Assembly: GCF_900220965.1 (NCBI RefSeq)
Contig: NZ_OBQC01000010.1
Location: 85,809 to 149,808, forward strand
Direction: 5' to 3'
Source of the DNA: Ureibacillus acetophenoni
GTDB lineage: Bacteria > Bacillota > Bacilli > Bacillales_A > Planococcaceae
DNA: 64,000 nt
Part shown: positions 60,247 through 64,000 of the stretch, in pieces
Layout of the letters: the number at the start of each line of letters is the position of its first letter
Numbering within the stretch: position 1 is the first letter of the stretch
Notes under the pieces: generated by a model
Database searches by the model: none
Seen by the model: only the letters and a program-made list of their open reading frames with translations
Told to the model about the DNA's origin: nothing
Made by a program: the position numbers and the translations under genes

Positions 60247-60271
60247 TTACCACTGAAAAGTTTTTAAGAAT

Positions 60272-60306
60272 AGCCCCCAATTTACTATATGTGGGGGCTA
60301 TTTTGT
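60272..60306 (+). terminator. Terminator of the AlkD-like gene
   Basis: AGCCCCCA, loop, TGTGGGGGCT, then ATTTTGTATTT. Confidence 0.85.
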
Positions 60307-60322
60307 ATTTAATCATTTTAAG

Positions 60323-60481
60323 TTATTGTCGCTTCTTAGTTTTCTTATTATTAAGTCTCTCAACCGCTGTTAAGGGTTCATTTGCAAATTCATGATCATG
60401 CTTCCTTGATAAATTCTTTCTTACTGCTTGCTCATCACTAACGCTACCACTTAATTTATTTTTCTTTGAGTTGGTACTCAT
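60323..60481 (-). CDS. Small basic protein, 52 aa, possibly spore-related
   Basis: GGAGGTG lies 6 bases before the ATG. The peptide has a basic, disordered composition, MSTNSKKNKLSGSVSDEQAV at the start and LTAVERLNNKKTKKRQ at the end. The final LTA-E-R-NNKK-KK pattern recalls minor small acid-soluble spore proteins such as SspO; this is a weak similarity. It is convergent with the AlkD-like gene. No membrane segment. Confidence 0.6.
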   Translation of the reverse strand: MSTNSKKNKLSGSVSDEQAVRKNLSRKHDHEFANEPLTAVERLNNKKTKKRQ

Positions 60482-60694
60482 TTTATACACCTCCATGATT
60501 TTAGTTTGTCACGTGGTTTCCTTAGTATGCATTCTTGATAAATCATTATCTCTTCAAATGCGGTTTCTAAGCTCTCTACTTCGCAGAAATTCGTCTGTGA
60601 TAACGTTGCAGAAAAATTTAATAATTTAGAAAAGGTATAGGTGAATATATAGAGAATTACTTGATATACCAGATTAAATTAAGGAGAGCTTAAT

Positions 60695-61069
60695 ATGAGT
60701 AATTCATTCATTCAACAAGTGCATTATCTTAGAATTCCTGTAAAAGATTTAGAACAGTCATCCCAATGGTATAGAGATGTATTGGGGTTTCAGTTAGTAA
60801 GCATTACTGATGATCCATTTGCGATTATGAAAGTAAATGACGGACCTTTTTTACTTATCCTAGTACCAACTGTCGATGACACATTTGCACATTTTACAGT
60901 TAATAAGGAATCAGCTTTCAGTATCGGCTTTACAAGCCCACAATTATCTGAATTTCATCAACATCTAATTAACAATCAAGTTAAGGTAGAGGAAATACAA
61001 GAAGATAATGGTCATGCTTTTTTCCACTTTTATGATCCAAATGGTAATAAACTTCAAGTACACTGGTAA
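60695..61069 (+). CDS. VOC/glyoxalase-superfamily protein
   Basis: 124 residues; ATG with AAGGAGAG upstream. A single-domain VOC protein: QVHYLRIPVKDLEQSSQWYR (His at about 10), VLGFQLVS, and C-terminal FFHFYDPNGNKLQVHW. Metal-binding positions (His, then a Gln or Glu near the end) are partly present. Possible roles are lactoylglutathione-lyase-like or drug binding. Intact, unlike the VOC gene at 44624. Confidence 0.85.
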   Translation: MSNSFIQQVHYLRIPVKDLEQSSQWYRDVLGFQLVSITDDPFAIMKVNDGPFLLILVPTVDDTFAHFTVNKESAFSIGFTSPQLSEFHQHLINNQVKVEEIQEDNGHAFFHFYDPNGNKLQVHW

Positions 61070-61202
61070 GATCATATAAATTTTCTTATTAGCGTGGCTT
61101 TAGGAATAATGAACTCCTACAAATGGGCGCTTTATTTTCGTACATTTTTAAAAGTATAAACAGGACATTTCTCCTCACAATATTTATGGAGGTGAGATAG
61201 AA

Positions 61203-61406
61203 ATGGCTAACAATCGTAACAACCAAGCAAAGTTTGCTAGCGAAGCAAACGCTAACGATAATCGCAACCAAGGTGTGAATAATCGTGAAGAATTTGCTGC
61301 AGAATCAAACTTCAATCGTAACAGTCACGGAGCTGCAAGCAAACTTGAAGAGCTTATAAATGAAGCAAATTTTAATCCAAACAACTGTAAAATTCCAAAT
61401 AAATAG
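61203..61406 (+). CDS. Gamma-type small acid-soluble spore protein-like
   Basis: 67 residues, very polar, rich in Asn (about 30%), Ala, Glu and Gln, with GGAGGTGA before the ATG. Two repeats carry GPR-protease-like sites: KFASEANAN and EFAAESNFN, as in SspE (EFASE). The order of repeats and lack of hydrophobics match gamma-type SASP, storage proteins degraded during germination. Gln is scarcer and Asn richer than in classical SspE. Forespore expression expected; no clean SigG promoter was found. Confidence 0.75.
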   Translation: MANNRNNQAKFASEANANDNRNQGVNNREEFAAESNFNRNSHGAASKLEELINEANFNPNNCKIPNK

Positions 61407-61417
61407 TAACTTGTATT

Positions 61418-61455
61418 AGCCTCGAATTGCTTGTAATTAATTCGGGGTTTTAATT
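61418..61455 (+). terminator. Terminator of the SASP-like gene
   Basis: CCTCGAATT, loop, AATTCGGGG then TTTTAATTT. Confidence 0.78.
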
Positions 61456-61497
61456 TATTTTATCTTCAACATGACTTTCTATTCTTTAAAATTCGGT

Positions 61498-61560
61498 GGC
61501 GTTGATCCAAAAAGGGATTAACGGCTTTTTTGTTGAACTACTTTACTAACGAGGAAGGCA
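61498..61560 (+). repeat. Dispersed terminator repeat, long form
   Basis: GGCGTTGATCC-AAAAA-GGGATTAACGGC, TTTTTTG, then TTACTAACGAGGAAGGCATG. It lies after another terminator. Confidence 0.82.
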
Positions 61561-61603
61561 TGTTCAATAAATACAGGTATAAGGGAAGGCGAGGACTAAT
61601 TTA

Positions 61604-61783
61604 ATGCTATTTATGATTTTGCTTATCGTACCGTTATTAGGTACTTTATGGTTTTTAAATTTCACTATGTTCTTGAAGAACTTAAAAAATGGAAAAAGCA
61701 CTCATAACCAAAATCTTTTAGGAGCAGTTTTAACATTTATTTTCATCGCTGCTTTAATGATCTGCCTTGTTGGAACCTACTAG
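61604..61783 (+). CDS. Small two-TM protein, 59 aa
   Basis: ATG with AAGGCGAGGA upstream. Two hydrophobic helices (about 1-22 and 40-57: FMILLIVPLLGTLWFLNF and LGAVLTFIFIAALMICLV) flank a polar loop with Lys and Asn (KNLKNGKSTHNQN). Too short for common annotation cut-offs. Sits directly between repeat copies, with one gene to each interval. Function unknown. Confidence 0.6.
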   Translation: MLFMILLIVPLLGTLWFLNFTMFLKNLKNGKSTHNQNLLGAVLTFIFIAALMICLVGTY

Positions 61784-61861
61784 AATTGTTCAATAGCATA
61801 ATTTTAGTTACTGTTCAACCAACGAGGGTGTTTATAAAATTTCTCTTTAGGGGGATTTATT

Positions 61862-62407
61862 TTGCAATATTTTATTGGTATTGTTCCTTCAGATGAATAC
61901 AAGCAAAAAGTAACTGCATTTCAACAAAAATGGAAAAATCACTGGATTACTGATGTCGTTGAACCACATATTACAGTAAAGGCACAAGGGGGCTTAACAC
62001 CAGATAAAGAGTGGATTAGAAAGGTGAAGAAGGTGTGCAATCAATTCTCACCATTTAATATTTCAGTTAGTAAACCAATGTTTTTTGGTGAGGATATTCT
62101 TTATTTAAGTGTAAATTCAAAAGAACTGTACGAACTCCACAATAAAATAGTTGAAAAAATATTACCATCTGATGATTTAATTAAAAAGTATTTTGAACTT
62201 GACGACTATATACCGCATATGACATTGGGAAAAACATACTTTGGTTTATCAAAACAAGATCTAAATGATATGGCAAAATTAGCGGAAGAGGAGCTTACCC
62301 CATACCCAACATTTGAAGTTAATTTTATTAGAATTTATCAAGAAGTTGAACCTCTAAAATATGTAAAACTTTTGGATATTCCATTAAGTAATGTCAACTT
62401 CAACTAA
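61862..62407 (+). CDS. 2H phosphoesterase (LigT/YjcG-like)
   Basis: 181 residues from a TTG with AGGGGGA upstream. Two HxT motifs are present: PHITVKAQ (about 36-43) and PHMTLGKT (about 118-125), as in 2'-5' RNA ligase and YjcG-type enzymes. Expected to act on 2',3'-cyclic phosphates or related esters. The TAA stop is part of the following repeat core (AACTAACGGGG). Confidence 0.85.
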   Translation: MQYFIGIVPSDEYKQKVTAFQQKWKNHWITDVVEPHITVKAQGGLTPDKEWIRKVKKVCNQFSPFNISVSKPMFFGEDILYLSVNSKELYELHNKIVEKILPSDDLIKKYFELDDYIPHMTLGKTYFGLSKQDLNDMAKLAEEELTPYPTFEVNFIRIYQEVEPLKYVKLLDIPLSNVNFN

Positions 62408-62422
62408 CGGGGAGGTTAGACT
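62402..62422 (+). repeat. Dispersed repeat, short form
   Basis: AACTAACGGGGAGGTTAGAC, which supplies the stop codon of the 2H phosphoesterase gene. Confidence 0.75.
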
Positions 62423-62490
62423 CTTCAACCTTACTGCATAAGCGGGGTAGAAAATAACAGGACTAGTTAAAATATTATTTATAGGGATGA

Positions 62491-62763
62491 ATGATATATA
62501 TGAGAATATCTTCCTTACTTTATCTTATTGTGTTCTTATTATCTTTTGGCGTTTACTTTTATTATATTGAAGCTATATTAGTAGAAATGTGGCAAAGATT
62601 TTTAGGCTTTATGATTCTACTTTATTTACTTCAATTTTTAAAAAGGAAGGCTGAACTACATTTTGAGTTTCTAAATAAACGTATTAACAAAGAGCTCAGT
62701 GTTTGGATCGTAATTGGGTTATTTTCTGGCGTAATAATATTTGGGATGTTAACGGGGGCTTAA
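62491..62763 (+). CDS. Three-TM membrane protein
   Basis: 90 residues; AGGGATGA lies just upstream of two ATGs, 62491 and 62500, neither ideally spaced. Helices at about 6-24, 36-50 and 70-88, with a charged loop (LKRKAELHFEFLNKRINKE) between the last two. Family unknown. Confidence 0.55.
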   Translation: MIYMRISSLLYLIVFLLSFGVYFYYIEAILVEMWQRFLGFMILLYLLQFLKRKAELHFEFLNKRINKELSVWIVIGLFSGVIIFGMLTGA

Positions 62764-62839
62764 AAATAGAGATGATTCTTTCTAGAGTTGATACAGCATT
62801 TCTATGTTAAAATTGAGTCGGAAAGTGAGGGGTACCAAA

Positions 62840-63004
62840 ATGGATTCGGTAAGTTTAATAGGAACGTTCTTTGCCTTAATACCAATCTTGTTAATTGCAT
62901 TAGTATTGAGATGGATTAGAATTCTCCGAGTAAATAGTGAAATTCAAATTGAACAAAATAAACAAATCATTGCTTTGCTAAAAGATATAGCTAATAAAAA
63001 CTAA
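62840..63004 (+). CDS. Small single-pass protein
   Basis: 54 residues from the ATG at 62840 (GAGGGGTA upstream). One hydrophobic helix (about 5-25, LIGTFFALIPILLIALVLRW) is followed by a polar coiled-coil-like tail (INRV...QIEQNKQIIALLKDI-type heptads). Similar to small Bacillales proteins with an anchor and coil. A terminator follows. Confidence 0.6.
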   Translation: MDSVSLIGTFFALIPILLIALVLRWIRILRVNSEIQIEQNKQIIALLKDIANKN

Positions 63005-63025
63005 AAGTGAAAACGATACATAACT

Positions 63026-63057
63026 GGGAATTGCAGAAAAGTGCAGTCCCTTTTTTT
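63026..63057 (+). terminator. Terminator
   Basis: GGGAATTGCA, AAAA loop, TGCAGTCCC with mismatches, then TTTTTTT. Confidence 0.75.
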
Positions 63058-63102
63058 ACTAACTGGGTAGTTGTCTATTAATTTAATGTAAGGGGTGAAG
63101 AT

Positions 63103-63366
63103 TTGTTAGTAAAAGGTCATTCTGTGCCAAAGATTTATTGGATTCTAATGATCCCAATTTTTTTATGGATGATTAGCAATAGAATTTTTTCGAGCTCACA
63201 ATGGGAACGATATGGGTTTTCTGAGATTGAAGATTTTGGACTCTTGATATTTGATCTAGTAATTTGCTTATTAGAAAGTTTTATTTATATTTTGTTTATT
63301 TGGTTATGTGTATCAGTATTAAAGAATCTATTTAGCAATAATCGAGAAGGAAACAGATTTAACTAA
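63103..63366 (+). CDS. Two-TM membrane protein
   Basis: 87 residues from a TTG with AAGGGGTGA upstream. Helices at about 10-26 and 45-77. A charged loop (SSSQWERYGFSEIEDFG) lies between. The last codons NRFN and the TAA stop fall in the following repeat core. Family unknown. Confidence 0.55.
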   Translation: MLVKGHSVPKIYWILMIPIFLWMISNRIFSSSQWERYGFSEIEDFGLLIFDLVICLLESFIYILFIWLCVSVLKNLFSNNREGNRFN

Positions 63367-63385
63367 CGGGGCAGTTTAGTTGAAG
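63361..63385 (+). repeat. Dispersed repeat, short form
   Basis: AACTAACGGGGCAGTTTAGT then TGAAG. It provides the stop codon of the preceding gene. Confidence 0.8.
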
Positions 63386-63456
63386 AAAGGAATTTCCCCT
63401 TTACTAGAGGAATTTAGTAAACTATATATACAAAAGTAAGGAAATGGGGAATTCTT

Positions 63457-63945
63457 TTGTTGTTAATTATTATTGCGTTTTTTCTAGGGATTATTTCTAT
63501 TTCCTACCACCAAGAAGTTTTTACCTTATTTATATTTGTTGGATTATTGACTATGTTAATTATCAATAAAGAAAAAAGATTCGTTATATCACTGCTGTTA
63601 TCGTTTCTAACCGGTTTTGTGATCTTTATGGTTTCGAATGATTTCGTTGGGACAATGAATATTCCAGAGGAACTAAAAGTAATTCTTAATCGTTTTTTCC
63701 TTGTTTTTATCATAATAGGAATCGTTCTTAACCATCTTTTCTTTAATAAGAAGGTTTCTTGGTATAACGAAAAACCTGATTGGAAAAATCCAATCATCTT
63801 ACCATTTCATAAAGTTAATACATTTTGGTTTTGGTTAATAGGAATGGTTGTTAATGTAATCATATATTTGTATTTTATTATTCAAAAAGATATAGAGTAT
63901 ATTCATGTATTTGATAAGCTAAAACTGAGCCACCATAGCAATTGA
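63457..63945 (+). CDS. Multi-pass membrane protein, C-terminus probably cut by an IS
   Basis: 162 residues from a TTG with GGGGAA upstream. Four to five hydrophobic segments (about 2-17, 20-35, 45-60, 82-98, 124-144). The last residues (KLKLSHHSN) are encoded by the sequence that begins the IS21-like end at about 63,922, so the natural C-terminus is probably missing. Motif KPDWKNPIILPFHKVNTFWF is noteworthy. Family unrecognised. Confidence 0.55.
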   Translation: MLLIIIAFFLGIISISYHQEVFTLFIFVGLLTMLIINKEKRFVISLLLSFLTGFVIFMVSNDFVGTMNIPEELKVILNRFFLVFIIIGIVLNHLFFNKKVSWYNEKPDWKNPIILPFHKVNTFWFWLIGMVVNVIIYLYFIIQKDIEYIHVFDKLKLSHHSN

Positions 63946-64000
63946 AAAGTGAGCCACTTTTATATGAAAATAATCCTAACTTCATAGAGTTAGGAGCGTA
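63922..64000. mobile_element. Probable end of an IS21-like insertion sequence
   Basis: AAACTGAGCCACC and, 22 bases on, AAAGTGAGCCACTTTT form repeated GAGCCAC boxes like the multiple terminal repeats of IS21-family elements. The element would continue past the window edge. Only the end is visible, so the family is an inference. Confidence 0.45.

Noticed and set aside
15951..63390. Integron attC interpretation of the dispersed repeat
   Set aside because: The GTTRRRY and RYYYAAC boxes are not matched exactly, stems lack the expected unpaired bases, and no integron integrase is in the window. Kept only as an analogy.
1..64000. tRNA, rRNA, T-box or SAM riboswitch structures
   Set aside because: None recognised on reading both strands; a covariance scan would be needed to exclude them fully.

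Overview
The window is low-GC DNA from an endospore-forming member of the Bacillales. Spore genes (two CotF-type coat proteins, a gamma-type SASP-like protein, YrzI- and YjcZ-like small proteins), strong AGGAGG-type ribosome sites and frequent TTG/GTG starts point to Bacillaceae or Caryophanaceae (Psychrobacillus/Lysinibacillus-like relatives). This is an inference from gene content; no rRNA or tRNA is present to fix the genus.

Layout. 0-2.4 kb: small membrane and zinc-ribbon proteins and an ATP-grasp ligase. 2.5-3.9 kb: a tandem array of 52-bp hairpin units. 4.2-8.8 kb: a LysR regulator, an acetyl-CoA hydrolase/CoA-transferase, a small lipoprotein and an amidase. 8.9-10.3 kb: a second 52-bp array. 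10.4-15.6 kb: a CotF pair, then a minus-strand block with a two-component system followed by a membrane protein and an ABC exporter. Both promoters of that block carry the same 20-bp direct-repeat site, which resembles the HssR box of heme-detoxification systems. 15.7-28.1 kb and 46.7-63.9 kb: long strings of small, mostly plus-strand, mostly unrelated genes (GNATs, DinB, HIT, VOC, 2H phosphoesterase, MaoC, ABM, many tiny membrane proteins). They are separated by about 25-30 recognisable copies of one same-orientation intergenic repeat. The long form of the repeat is a CTAACG core, an intrinsic terminator hairpin and a second CTAACG-GGGC core 56-57 bp further on; the short form has a single core. 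Many genes in these stretches are broken: a frameshifted PlsY paralogue, a frameshifted DUF1835 protein, a nonsense-mutated gene, an IS3-interrupted gene, and GNAT and peptidase-E stubs. 28-46.7 kb: more conventional genes (three MFS transporters, NUDIX, LysE/TrmB divergent pair, HAD, ADH, a leaderless ArsR with its SRPBCC partner, LysR/MetE-like, VOC), interspersed with two 21-bp arrays and two further 52-bp arrays.

Two structural themes stand out. First, four separate intergenic arrays (2.5, 8.9, 31.1 and 45.1 kb) have different sequences but the same 52-bp period and the same TGTC...GACA hairpin core. Second, the terminator-bearing dispersed repeat punctuates the small-gene regions like cassette boundaries, although no recombinase for it is visible here. 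Regulatory architecture readable from sequence includes the paired HssR-like boxes, mirrored operators in the LysE/TrmB intergenic region, and an ArsR promoter whose -35 and -10 lie in the two arms of a palindrome, with transcription predicted to start at the ATG.

Limits: no alignments or searches were run. Family names come from motif recognition. Several single-base frameshifts could be sequencing errors.
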